Source: Collinsella sp. (GTDB lineage: Bacteria; Actinomycetota; Coriobacteriia; Coriobacteriales; Coriobacteriaceae). From it: 64,000 nucleotides of DNA. The position numbers and the translations under genes were made by a program. Location: assembly GCA_018381235.1 (NCBI GenBank), contig JAGZSF010000002.1:1-64000 (forward strand), given 5' to 3'. Shown here piece after piece: positions 52,108 through 61,753 of this stretch. Under the pieces are notes generated by a model that was not told where the DNA came from, made no database searches, and saw nothing but the letters and a program-made list of their open reading frames with translations. Within the stretch, counting starts at the first letter, position 1; each line of letters opens with the position of its first letter.

Positions 52108-53667
52108 TTACTCCACCTCGCTCTGAGCGGTCTCGGTACCGAACACAGCGCGGTACATCGGCGTCGCGTGAAGTTCCTCGGTGCTCTGCTCGAGCACGAT
52201 GCCGGTAGCGGTCTCCACACCGTGCACGAGGGGCAGCGGGGTGGCAATGCCAAACCACAAGATCATGACAGCCAGGATGATTTCGGGGATAAGCATGAGC
52301 GCCGGGGCCTCATGCTTGCCCATGCCCTGGGGCGCATGGCCGAATACCGACTTGAGTGCGATACGGGTGAGCGCGGAGATGGCCACGGTAAGACCGAGGG
52401 CGACCACGACGACCAGCCACATGGGACCGGCGGTAACACCGGCGACAAAAGTCAGGAACTCAGAGATGAACATGCCAAAGGGCGGGAAGGCGGCAAGGCC
52501 GAGCAGCGCCAGGATGGCGAGCGCGGCGGTTGCGGGCGCAACCTCGACGACGCCCTGGATCTTGGCCAGGCTACGCGTGCCAAAGGCGTGCTGGATGTTG
52601 CCGGACACGCAGAAGGCAAGCGTCTTGGTAAAGCCGTGGAACACGCAGTGCAGCAGGGCCGCGGCGATACCCAGCGGGCCACCGATACCCAGGCACAGGG
52701 CGATAACGCCCACGTTCTCCACAGACGAGTACGCAAAGCGGCGCTTGAGGTCGTCCTGGCGAAACATCGAGAGTGCCGCCACCAAAATAGACAGCGTGCC
52801 GACGATCAACAGCAGAAGTTGCGGATACTCGGCACCCACGGCCTGGATGGTAAAGCCGTAGAAGCGCATGATCACAAGCATGGCACACTTAAGCAGAACA
52901 CCCGAGAGCAGGGCCGAGACAGGACTCGGAGCCTGAGAGTGGGCATCGGGCAGCCAAGCGTGCATGGGGAACAGGCCAGCCTTGGTGCCAAAGCCGATCA
53001 CGATAAACGCAAAGGCGAGGCGCATGAGCGTCGGGTCGAACTGGTCGGCATACGGCAGCACGCACGACAGGAATGCGGCCTCGTGGGCGTTGGGAATCAC
53101 GTCGGCGGCGTTGGCGTAGATCAGCAGCGTACCGAACAGGCCAAATGCCACGCCGGCGGTACAGACCATCGCATACTTCCAAGAAGCCTCGAGGGCCGTC
53201 TTGTTCTTGTAGATACCCACCAGGAACACAGTGGAAAGCGTGGTTGCCTCCACGGCGGCCCACGTGAGGATCATGTTGTTGGACAGGCACGCGAGCAGCA
53301 TGGTGAACACAAACAGGCTAAACAGCGCAAAATACTGCTTGGCGCGCTCGGCGGGCATGGAGCCCTCCTCGATATCGGCCTTTACATAGGGCAGCGAGAA
53401 CAGCCCCGTAAGAAAACCGATAAAGCCGATGAGCAGCACAAAGATGGCGCCCAGCGAATCGAGGTGGAACCACAGGCCAAGAGCGCTCGCGGTTTCGCCG
53501 CTCATAAGGACGTCGCCGGCCGTCATAATCGACAGCACCAGGACGGCTGCGACGGAGACCAGGTTGAGACCGGCAAACACGTTATAGGACGTGTTCTTGG
53601 GCAAAAACGCCATGACCAGCGAGAACACCAAAGGAGTCGCGAGCAGGGCGAGAATCAACGTTTCCAT
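52108..53667 (-). CDS. Antiporter-like membrane subunit, HyfF-like (NuoL/M/N family)
   Basis: This 519-residue protein has about 14 predicted membrane segments. Conserved features include AAVEATTLSTVFLVGIY with the family glutamate, GFGTKAGLFPMHAWLPDAHS near residue 225 with the lysine and histidine of the proton path, and YSSVENVGVIALCLGIGG. Subunits of this type are found in formate hydrogenlyase-2 and complex I and are thought to move protons or sodium. It lies three bases after the HyfE-like gene. Confidence 0.88.
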   Translation of the reverse strand: METLILALLATPLVFSLVMAFLPKNTSYNVFAGLNLVSVAAVLVLSIMTAGDVLMSGETASALGLWFHLDSLGAIFVLLIGFIGFLTGLFSLPYVKADIEEGSMPAERAKQYFALFSLFVFTMLLACLSNNMILTWAAVEATTLSTVFLVGIYKNKTALEASWKYAMVCTAGVAFGLFGTLLIYANAADVIPNAHEAAFLSCVLPYADQFDPTLMRLAFAFIVIGFGTKAGLFPMHAWLPDAHSQAPSPVSALLSGVLLKCAMLVIMRFYGFTIQAVGAEYPQLLLLIVGTLSILVAALSMFRQDDLKRRFAYSSVENVGVIALCLGIGGPLGIAAALLHCVFHGFTKTLAFCVSGNIQHAFGTRSLAKIQGVVEVAPATAALAILALLGLAAFPPFGMFISEFLTFVAGVTAGPMWLVVVVALGLTVAISALTRIALKSVFGHAPQGMGKHEAPALMLIPEIILAVMILWFGIATPLPLVHGVETATGIVLEQSTEELHATPMYRAVFGTETAQSEVE

Positions 53668-53670
53668 GGA

Positions 53671-54324
53671 CTACCCCCTCAGCTCGGACAGGTCGCGCGC
53701 ATCGAGCGAGTGGGAGTCGTCCCAAATGCGACGCACGACGATGGACACGATGATGACGGCAAAGATGGCGTCGGTGGCGATACCGATCTCGATGATCTCG
53801 GGAGCGGTGGGGGCCAAAAGCGCGAGCGTCACGTGGCTGCCGTTTTCCATAAGGCAGTATCCAAAGATCTGCTTCATGATGTTGCGCTGCGAGATGATGC
53901 AGGTGAGGCCCACGAAGAAGTGAGCGAAGCTAATAGCGAGCGCAGGCGTTGCGACCTCGGCCGTGGGCAGGCTGATCTGCGTCACAACGGCAAAGCAGAT
54001 CGCGACCTCGACGGCGATGATGCAGATGGCCCACGCGGGCTTAAGGCCGGCCTTGAGCGATGCGTCGCTCGGCTCGCCCATCTTCTTGTATGCGCGGTTG
54101 AGGATGTAAGGGACCAGGACGACCTTAGTGATAAAGGCAGATCCGGCCCACATAAGCAGCTCCTGCGCACCGGTAGTAGCACCGAGCGTAGCGAGCAGTC
54201 CCACGAGCACCAGCGACTGCACCGCATACCAGCGAATGGCGTGCTTGATGTTCTTGGAGACGACCACCATGGTGGACGTGACGATCAGAAGGCCGCCAAG
54301 GATGTTGACGATCGAATAACCCAT
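53671..54324 (-). CDS. Membrane subunit, HyfE-like
   Basis: This 217-residue protein has about seven membrane segments and is similar to HyfE, in which a NuoK-like part is recognisable (FFVGLTCIISQRNIMKQIFGYCLMENGSHV, family pattern only; the conserved glutamate is in CLMEN). HyfE exists only in formate hydrogenlyases of type 2 and related group 4 hydrogenases, so its presence helps to class the operon. The length matches E. coli HyfE. It ends three bases before the HyfF-like gene. Confidence 0.85.
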   Translation of the reverse strand: MGYSIVNILGGLLIVTSTMVVVSKNIKHAIRWYAVQSLVLVGLLATLGATTGAQELLMWAGSAFITKVVLVPYILNRAYKKMGEPSDASLKAGLKPAWAICIIAVEVAICFAVVTQISLPTAEVATPALAISFAHFFVGLTCIISQRNIMKQIFGYCLMENGSHVTLALLAPTAPEIIEIGIATDAIFAVIIVSIVVRRIWDDSHSLDARDLSELRG

Positions 54325-54337
54325 GTCGTTCTACCTC

Positions 54338-55795
54338 CTAACCGATCCAGCTGGCCGAAAGCGGGCCGCTGACGATGACCATGATGATGAGCACGATGAA
54401 CACGAACGCCATCGCGCGGGGAAGCGGGGCTCCCGCAGCGACCTCTTCGCTCGGCTCGCCGGGCAGGCAATAGCCCATCCACTTGAGGAACCAGGCAAAG
54501 GTGGCGACGGTCTCGGCGACCATGATGCACACGAGCACCAGGATCGCCACGTTGCCGGCACCCACAGAAAAGCCGCCGGCGATGATCTGGAACTTCGAGA
54601 AGAACGTGTTCATGGGCGGCACGCCGGCAATGGCGAGCGCGGCGACACCAAAGCCCACGCCCGAGATCGGGTACTTCTTTACGATGCCGCGAAGCTTGGG
54701 CAGCATACGCGTACCGAGCGTAAAGGAGAACGAACCGGCGATCAGGAAGAAAAGCGTCTTGGCGAAGGCGTGGTTAAAGATGTGGCAGACGGCGCCATCG
54801 AAGGCGAGCTGGCTGCCAAAGACCGAAAGGCCCAGACCAAAGAACACATAGGAGAGCTGGGCGATCGTGGAGAAGGCCAGCAGGCGCTTCATGTCCTTTT
54901 GCGGCAGGTACATAAGGAAACCAAAGAGCATGGTGACCATGGCGTCGATAATGGCGACCCAACCCACGATCTCGGGAATCTCGCCGGCAGAGACGAGTGC
55001 GCGCGCGAACACGCACACGCCGACCTTGACCATCGAGGCACCATGCAGGTAGGCCGAAACAGGCGTCGGCGCTTCCATGGCCGAAGGCAGCCACATGTAC
55101 ATGGGGACCTGTGCGGACTTGGCCCAGGCCGCAAACAGCACGAGCAAAAGGACGATAGCCTTGAGCTTGGTGTCGAGGCCGGCAATCGCGGTGATGGCGA
55201 AGGTGCCGGTGTGGGCAAACACGATGGCGGCGCCCAGATACAGGCCGAGCGCACCGATATGCGTAATGATCAGGGCCTTCATGCCGGCCTTCTTGGCCGT
55301 AGGCGACATGTAGTAGCTAATGAGGCCCCAAGAGCACGCACCCGTGATCTCAAAGAACACGAGCTGGCCCAAAAGGGTCGAGCTGTACACAAGGCCGGCC
55401 ATGGCGCCGATGAAGGTCGCGAGGTACGCGTAGAAGCGACGACGCGGTGCGTCGGGATGCTCACGGTTATTCTCGCTCATATAGGGAATCGAATAGATCA
55501 CGACAAGCAGGCCGATACCCACAAAGGCGGGCGCGAGCAGCGTACTCATGCGATCGAAGGTGAATCCCATGACGAGGGTCTGCCCAAACGAGATCAGGGG
55601 GACCTGAGTGTCGGGCATGCCGGCGCCAGCGAAATTCGCGGCGAGGGCGATGGTGCAGACCGTCGAGACGGCGGCACCCAAAACGCTGAACCACTTGGCG
55701 TACGGACGGGGGAACAGGGCGACGAGCACCGAGGCCACCATCGGGGCCGCGATAGCGACCAAGCCGAGAAGGGACAGACTGACTGCAAATGACAT
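54338..55795 (-). CDS. Antiporter-like membrane subunit, HyfD-like
   Basis: This 485-residue protein has about 14 membrane segments. FFEITGACSWGLISYY carries the conserved glutamate, and AAWAKSAQVPMYMWLPSAME the lysine of the antiporter family. STIAQLSYVFFGLGLS lies in the second half. HyfD is the second of the two additional antiporter-like subunits that separate type 2 from type 1 formate hydrogenlyase. It is encoded between HyfC- and HyfE-like genes in the standard order. Confidence 0.88.
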   Translation of the reverse strand: MSFAVSLSLLGLVAIAAPMVASVLVALFPRPYAKWFSVLGAAVSTVCTIALAANFAGAGMPDTQVPLISFGQTLVMGFTFDRMSTLLAPAFVGIGLLVVIYSIPYMSENNREHPDAPRRRFYAYLATFIGAMAGLVYSSTLLGQLVFFEITGACSWGLISYYMSPTAKKAGMKALIITHIGALGLYLGAAIVFAHTGTFAITAIAGLDTKLKAIVLLLVLFAAWAKSAQVPMYMWLPSAMEAPTPVSAYLHGASMVKVGVCVFARALVSAGEIPEIVGWVAIIDAMVTMLFGFLMYLPQKDMKRLLAFSTIAQLSYVFFGLGLSVFGSQLAFDGAVCHIFNHAFAKTLFFLIAGSFSFTLGTRMLPKLRGIVKKYPISGVGFGVAALAIAGVPPMNTFFSKFQIIAGGFSVGAGNVAILVLVCIMVAETVATFAWFLKWMGYCLPGEPSEEVAAGAPLPRAMAFVFIVLIIMVIVSGPLSASWIG

Positions 55796-55810
55796 TGTTT
55801 CTCCCTTCTC

Positions 55811-56737
55811 CTACACGCCGACGACCACGAAGACAAACGCCAGAACGGCGATGCCCACGACGGCCCAGGTCTGATTGCCAAGCACCTTAAAACGCGAGCG
55901 CGAGCAGGAGTTCTCGATCACGCCGCATACGACAAAGTCGATCAGGCACTTCACCAGGAAGATGACCGCGCCCAGAACGGCCGCGATACCCACGGCCGCG
56001 GGCTCGCCCCAGGGGACGAAGATCGCGCAGAACCAGGCGACGACCAGGACCTGCTTCATGGACATGGCGAGCTTGGCCATCGCAAGCGACGGGCCGGAAA
56101 GCTCAGCGAGCGGACCTTCCTGGAGCTCCTGCTCGGCCTCGGCCTGATCAAACGGCAGCTTGCCGAGTTCCATGTAGCAGGCAATCGCAAAGGCGATGCC
56201 GGCGAGGATCACAGCGACCGGCGCGTCGATGGCGCCCGTCATGATGTGCTGGCCCATGGTGGCGATGTCGGTGGAGCCGCACACCAGGGCGGCGGCAAAC
56301 AGCGCCAGCAGCATGGACGGCTCGATGAGCACGCTCATGAGCAGCTCACGGACGCCGCCGATACCGGCGTAGGCGTTGGACGAATCCACACCGCAGAGGG
56401 CGAAGAAGAAGCGGGCGAGCGCCAGGCTATACATGATGGTGATGGCGTCACCAAAGACCGGGATGGGGCTTTGTGCCGTAAAGAGCGGCAGACCCATCGC
56501 GAGCATAAAGGCGACGGCGAAGAACAGCGGCGGCATGATGCGCAGCGCAAAGCTCGCATCCTCGCTCTGGGACTCGGGGCGCGCAAAGAGCTTGGCCAGG
56601 TCGCGGTGGTCCTGCATGATGCTGGGGCCGCGACGGTTGTGCATCTTGGCGCGGATCACGCGGCCGAGACCGGAGAAGAACGGCGCGACGGCCATAACGA
56701 CCACGCCCTGCAGAACGGCAAGTACGATGTTGTTCAT
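55811..56737 (-). CDS. Membrane anchor subunit, HyfC/HycD-like (NuoH family)
   Basis: This 308-residue protein has about eight membrane segments. It contains MHNRRGPSIMQDHRDLAKLF near residue 32, the conserved NuoH/HycD loop that contacts the hydrogenase arm, and ELGKLPFDQAEAEQELQEGP near residue 190 with the acidic cluster of the family. It joins the soluble hydrogenase to the ion-moving membrane subunits. The order HyfB-HyfC-HyfD is kept. Confidence 0.9.
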   Translation of the reverse strand: MNNIVLAVLQGVVVMAVAPFFSGLGRVIRAKMHNRRGPSIMQDHRDLAKLFARPESQSEDASFALRIMPPLFFAVAFMLAMGLPLFTAQSPIPVFGDAITIMYSLALARFFFALCGVDSSNAYAGIGGVRELLMSVLIEPSMLLALFAAALVCGSTDIATMGQHIMTGAIDAPVAVILAGIAFAIACYMELGKLPFDQAEAEQELQEGPLAELSGPSLAMAKLAMSMKQVLVVAWFCAIFVPWGEPAAVGIAAVLGAVIFLVKCLIDFVVCGVIENSCSRSRFKVLGNQTWAVVGIAVLAFVFVVVGV

Positions 56738-56749
56738 GCTCTCCCCTCC

Positions 56750-58768
56750 TTAACCCATTTGCACGGCGAGCACGAGGAACACCACGAGTGCCGCGACGAT
56801 GTAGCAGATATAGATGCTGTAGTTGCCGCCCTCGAGCTTAGTCGCGAGGTCGGCGAGCTTCTCGACACCCTTATGCGGGGCATCGACGAGAACCTTGTCG
56901 GGTACGGGCTCCACAGCCTCGGCCACACCGGTGAGCTTCTGGAAGAAGTGCGCGATGGACCAGCAGACGGCCGTGCAGCGGTCGCGCAGCGTGTAGAGCG
57001 GCTGCATAAACCAGGACACCTCGGAGGCAAAGGTCGTGGCCACGACGGGCATATGCTCGTTGGGAGCATAGCCGCATGCCCACGGCTGGGACTTCTGCAC
57101 CTTGCCGACGGTCTTGAGCTTGCGATAACCGCAGGCAAGGCCGACGAGCACCACGAGCGCAATAGCGATCGCGGGCGTGGAGGTGGCAGCGCCGGAGTAC
57201 TGGTTCATGAGCTCCATGCCCTCGGCGGCAAACACGCCACCGTACGGATGCAGCACGGACGCAGCGACATCGACCAGCACGGGCGCGATCACGGGAGCGC
57301 CAATGCCCAGCACGACGCAGATGGCCGCGAGCAGGCCCTGCGCAAACACCATGGGGGCGGGAACCTCCTTGGCATTGGCCGCGGCCTCGGAGCGGGGCGC
57401 GGAGGCAAAGGAGACGCCATAGGCCTTGACGAAGCATGTGACAGCCAGCGCGCCGGTAATGGCAAGCGCGACGGCAGCGAACACGGCCACGATCATGACG
57501 GCCTTGTCGCCCTGCATGGCAGCGTTAAAGAGCGACTGGTAGGTAAACCACTCGGACACAAAGCCGTTGAAGGGCGGGATGGCCGAGATGGCAAGCGCGC
57601 CAATAAGGAAGCAGATGGCCGTAGCCGGCATACGACGGAACAGGCCGCCCATCTTCTCCATATTGCGCGTACCCGTGGAGTACAGCAGCGCACCGGCGCC
57701 CAAGAACAGCTCGCCCTTAAACATCGCGTGGTTAAACGTGTGGTAGAGGGCGGCCATCAGAGCCAGGACGGCGATGCCGACCGAGTTGAGCGCCATAGCG
57801 GCCATGGAGGCGCCGACGCCGAGCAGAATGATGCCGATGTTCTCGACGGAGTGATAGGCCAGCAGGCGCTTGATGTCATGCTCCTGCAGGGCGAAGGCCA
57901 CGCCGAGGACCGACGAGATCGCACCGAAGACCATGACCATAAGGCCCCACCAGACCTGAACGCCCGAGGCGGAGAGCAGGTCGAGGCCCACCTTGAGGAT
58001 GCCGAAGATACCGATCTTGATCATGCCGCCGGACATGAGGGCCGACACGTTGGACGGCGCCTCGGGATGCGCCTTGGGCAGCCAGCCGTGCAGCGGGATG
58101 ATACCGGCCTTGGCGCCAAAGCCAAAGAAGGCGAGCACAAAGCACACGGATGCGACCGCGGGGCTAAACTGCGTAGCGCGGAAATCCGCAAAGGCAAACG
58201 AGCCACCGGCGAAGTTGGTCATGGTGAGGAAGCTCGCCATGATGAGCACAAAGCCCACGTGCGCGATCACAAAGTAGAGCCAACCGCCATGGATGGAGTT
58301 CTCGTTCTCCTCGATCACGACCAGGAAGTACGAGGTCAGCGACATGAGCTCAAAGGCGACCAGGAACCAAAACACGTTGTCGGCGGTGATGACGAGCATC
58401 ATGGACGCCACAAAGGTGTTAAAGAAGAAGCCGGCGCGGCCCTTTTTGCCCGGGTACTCATCAAAGTAGTTGAGACCGTAGATCGAGCCGGCAAACGCGA
58501 GCACCGAGATGAGCGCCACGAACAGGCCGGACAGCTGGTTGAGCAGCAGCTGGAAATGGGCAAACGGGAAGAACACGATGGTGTCGACCGACGTGACATC
58601 GCCCAGCACGGCCTGGATACCGGCCACAAACGAAAGCACCGCGGCGACGGCGCCGATTAGGCAGCCGGCGGTCTTGGCGGCGTTATCGGTCTTGATCAGC
58701 AGAACCGAGGCGAGCGCACCGATGCACGAGACGGCAAGCGATGCGATAAACAGCGTCATGCTATCCAT
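56750..58768 (-). CDS. Large antiporter-like subunit, HyfB/HycC-like (NuoL family)
   Basis: This 672-residue protein has about 16 membrane segments. The antiporter core includes FELMSLTSYFLVVIEENENS, FGFGAKAGIIPLHGWLPKAH near residue 225 and YHSVENIGIILLGVGAS near residue 310; TFNHAMFKGELFLGAGALLY carries the second-half lysine. The C-terminal third has extra helices as in HycC and NuoL. It overlaps the end of the ferredoxin gene before it by eight bases. Confidence 0.9.
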   Translation of the reverse strand: MDSMTLFIASLAVSCIGALASVLLIKTDNAAKTAGCLIGAVAAVLSFVAGIQAVLGDVTSVDTIVFFPFAHFQLLLNQLSGLFVALISVLAFAGSIYGLNYFDEYPGKKGRAGFFFNTFVASMMLVITADNVFWFLVAFELMSLTSYFLVVIEENENSIHGGWLYFVIAHVGFVLIMASFLTMTNFAGGSFAFADFRATQFSPAVASVCFVLAFFGFGAKAGIIPLHGWLPKAHPEAPSNVSALMSGGMIKIGIFGILKVGLDLLSASGVQVWWGLMVMVFGAISSVLGVAFALQEHDIKRLLAYHSVENIGIILLGVGASMAAMALNSVGIAVLALMAALYHTFNHAMFKGELFLGAGALLYSTGTRNMEKMGGLFRRMPATAICFLIGALAISAIPPFNGFVSEWFTYQSLFNAAMQGDKAVMIVAVFAAVALAITGALAVTCFVKAYGVSFASAPRSEAAANAKEVPAPMVFAQGLLAAICVVLGIGAPVIAPVLVDVAASVLHPYGGVFAAEGMELMNQYSGAATSTPAIAIALVVLVGLACGYRKLKTVGKVQKSQPWACGYAPNEHMPVVATTFASEVSWFMQPLYTLRDRCTAVCWSIAHFFQKLTGVAEAVEPVPDKVLVDAPHKGVEKLADLATKLEGGNYSIYICYIVAALVVFLVLAVQMG

Positions 58769-59378
58769 TGTTTACGCTCCCTTCTGCTTTCTCGGACAGG
58801 CCCTGGGCCACAGCGGTAACGTCGACGACCGGACCGTTTTCGATCGAGCGCAGGCGCTTGGCCTCGTCGAGCTCGCGATCGGCCGCGCCACCCATGACGG
58901 TCAGCGCCTTGGTAGGGCACGCCGCCACACAATGCGGGCCGTCCGGATCGAAGGCGCACAGGTCGCACTTGACAGCGCAGGTGTACTGACCAGGAGCCCA
59001 CGTAAGCAGGCTGCTCAGGGACTTAGGATACGAAGGCGTCGGGTCGCACATGCCTGCGACACTGGCGATAGACGTGCCATCGGGATGGATGGCTCCGAAG
59101 GGGCACGCGATGGCGCACAGCCTGCACCCGATGCACTCCTGCTCCTTGACGTGGATGCGATCGCCATCGTGCTCGATGGCATTCACCGGGCAAACCTCGG
59201 CGCAGGGGGCACCCTCGCAATGGTGGCAGGCAAGGGCGGCCGAAATACCGCCGGTCTTCACGAGCGCCAAGCGCGGCGTATCCTGAAGACCCTGCATCCG
59301 GTGGGCGTCGGCACAGGCGGACTGGCATGTTCCGCAGCCGATGCACCTCTCCGGGTTGATGTCGATGAAGCGGTTCAT
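58761..59378 (-). CDS. Four-cluster ferredoxin subunit, HyfA/HycB-like
   Basis: This protein of about 205 residues has four 4Fe-4S motifs: CIGCGTCQSAC, CHHCEGAPCAEVCP, CIGCRLCAIACP and CDLCAFDPDGPHCVAACP. It is the electron link between FdhF and the HyfH-like subunit. I chose ATG 59378 behind AAGGAAGTGGGG; the frame begins at GTG 59384, which overlaps that Shine-Dalgarno site. The gene stands between fdhF and the HyfB-like gene. Confidence 0.88.
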   Translation of the reverse strand: MNRFIDINPERCIGCGTCQSACADAHRMQGLQDTPRLALVKTGGISAALACHHCEGAPCAEVCPVNAIEHDGDRIHVKEQECIGCRLCAIACPFGAIHPDGTSIASVAGMCDPTPSYPKSLSSLLTWAPGQYTCAVKCDLCAFDPDGPHCVAACPTKALTVMGGAADRELDEAKRLRSIENGPVVDVTAVAQGLSEKAEGSVNNG

Positions 59379-59456
59379 CCCCACTTCCTTTCAAAATAAC
59401 GGGCCGGGCTCCCGAACGTACGGGACGCCCGGCCCAAATAGCCAACGAGAACGGGA

Positions 59457-61679
59457 CTACACGATTTGGTTCACGTGCGTCTCGTCGTCGAACTTGGCGG
59501 CGCCGGGCTCAACGTCTTGGGGAGCGGCGGCGTCCACCAGAGCCTGCTTGAGCTCGGTGTACTGACGCTCGACTTCGCCCTCTGCCCAAACCTGGTCGGC
59601 AATGGCGTCGACCTGGCAGGCGGAGAACTTGTCCTCGGGCGTATGCGAGACCGGGTCGACCTTGTGAATGGTCAGCTCGTTGCACTTGCCGATCCACCAC
59701 TGGTAGGTCATGTAGACCGTGCCCTTGTTGATGCGATCGCTCACGTCGGCACGGCTGTATACCTGGCCGCGGCGGCTGTGAATCGAGACGATGTCGCCAT
59801 TCTTGATGCCGCGCGCCTGGGCGTCCGCGGGATTCATGCGGACAAAGCCGGGCTCGTCGGCAAGCAGCGCCAGCGTCTTGCAGTTGCCGGTCATCGAGCG
59901 GCAGCTGTAGTGGCCGACCTCGCGGACGGTGCACAGGATGAGCGGGTACTCATCGTCGGGAAGCTCGGAGGGCGCCTCCCAGTCGTGCGCCATCAGGTTG
60001 GCGCGGCCGTCCTTGGTGGTGAACTTGCCACCAGCGAACATGTCGGGCGTACCGTGGTCGTTCACATCGGTGCTCTTGACGGGCCACTGGGCGTAGCCGC
60101 CCTCGGGAGCCATCTTCTCGTAGGTCGCGCCCACAAAGTTGGGGCACAGGCTAATGCACTCGTTCCAGATCTGCTCGGTGTTGTCGTAGTGCATGGGATA
60201 GCCCATACGCGTGGACAGGTCCGCGAAGATCTCCCAGTCGTGACGGCACTCGCCCTTGGGCGGAACGGCCGCGTCAAAGTGCTGGAAGCTACGGTCGGAT
60301 GCGGTAAAGACACCCTCGTGCTCGCCCCAAGAGGTGGCAGGCAGGATGACGTCGGCGAGCATGGTCGTCTGCGTCATAAAGATGTCCTGGCAGATGAACA
60401 GATCCAGCTCGGAGAGCGTCTTGCGCATACCGGCCGAATCGGGCTCGGTCTGCACCGGGTCCTCGCCGTAGTTGTAGAAGCAGTGCACCTTGCCCTCGTC
60501 GACCAGGTGACCCAGGTCGGTGAGCTTGTAGCCCTCCTCGAGCGGGAGCTTTTCCTCGGGCACGCCCCAAGCCTTGGCAAACTTGGCACGCACAGCCGGG
60601 TCGGTGACTTTCTGGTAGCCAGGGTACAGGTTGGGCAGCATGCCCATATCGCAGGAGCCCTGGACGTTATTCTGGCCACGCACGGGCGCGAGACCGGAAT
60701 TGGGTTTGCCGATCTGGCCGGCAACGCAGGCGATGGAGGCGATGGTGTGCACCGTCTTCAGGTTCTGCTTCTGCTGACATACGCCCATGCCCCAACCAAT
60801 GATGGCAGAAGGCTTCGCCGTGGCGTACATCTCGGCAGCTTGGTGGATCAACGCGGGCTCGACACCCGTGATGTCCTGTACGGATTCGGGAGTGTAATTC
60901 TTGATGGTCTCCCACCACTCGTCAAAGCCGTTCGTGTGCTCGGCGACGAATTCCTTGTCGTAGAGGCCATCGTTGACCAGACAGTTGGCAAAGGCGTTGA
61001 GGAACGCAACATTGCAACCGTTCTTGATCGGAAGGTAGAGATCGGCGATACGCGCGGTTTCGATATGGCGCGGGTCGGCGACGATGATCTTGCAACCCTT
61101 TTCTTTGGCTCGCACGATACGCCTTGCGACGATGGGGTGCGAATCGGCAGGGTTATAGCCGAAGAGGAAAATGCAGCCCGCATCCTCCATACCGGGGATG
61201 GAGCATGACATGCAACCTGAACCAACCGTGTCCATCAGACCGAGGACAGTAGGGCCGTGTCAAGTACGGGCGCAGTTGTCTACGCTGTGGGTGCCGATGC
61301 ACGCACGCGTAAACTTCTGCATGACGTAGTTCGCCTCATTGCCGCCGCCTCGCGAAGAGCCGGTGGTCATGACAGCGTTAGGACCATATTCGTCAATTAT
61401 GGCCTGCATCTTAGATGCGGTGAAATCCAGTGCCTCGTCCCAGCTTACGCGCTCAAGATCCGCGCCCTTGGTGCGGCGGATCATCGGGTGCAGTACGCGA
61501 GGAGTCAAGATCTTGGTGTCGTTGATGAAGTCGTAGCCGCTCATGCCCTTAAGGCACAGCTCGCTCTGGTTGGTGATGCCGTTGAGCGGTTCGGTACCCA
61601 CGACCTGGCCGTTTTGGACCAAGAGGTTAAACTGGCAACCGGCGCCGCAGTACGGGCAGATCACTTTATGCTTCTCCAT
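59457..61679 (-). CDS. fdhF: Selenocysteine-containing formate dehydrogenase H
   Basis: 740 residues when the in-frame TGA at 61260-61262 is read as selenocysteine. The N-terminus has CPYCGAGCQFNLLVQNG and LCLKG for one 4Fe-4S cluster. CARTUHGP puts selenocysteine at residue 140, the same number as in E. coli FdhF, followed by the catalytic histidine. Molybdopterin-binding regions and a C-terminal dinucleotide-binding domain (VGHYSCRSMTGNCKTL) follow. It oxidises formate to CO2 in the cytoplasm and passes electrons to the ferredoxin subunits. AAGGAGGG precedes ATG 61679. A naive reading would call two truncated genes here (61260-61679 and 59457-61235). Confidence 0.95.
61230..61262 (-). promoter_or_regulatory. 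UGA selenocysteine codon with SECIS hairpin
   Basis: The TGA (61260-61262) is followed after 12 bases by GTCC (61244-61247), a ten-base loop TCGGTCTGAT and GGAC (61230-61233). The loop sequence GGTCTG is that of the E. coli fdhF SECIS apical loop, and the distance from the UGA agrees. This is the element SelB recognises. Confidence 0.88.
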
Positions 61680-61753
61680 GACACCCTCCTTCCTTTCTCT
61701 GCTACCGAATACTCGGTACTTATTTGACAATCATTGGGCCTGTCGCCCGACGC

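Noticed and set aside
59457..61730. Apparent nonsense mutation splitting a formate dehydrogenase gene
   Set aside because: The stop is UGA at the known selenocysteine position with a SECIS hairpin, and tRNA-Sec, SelA and SelB are encoded nearby.
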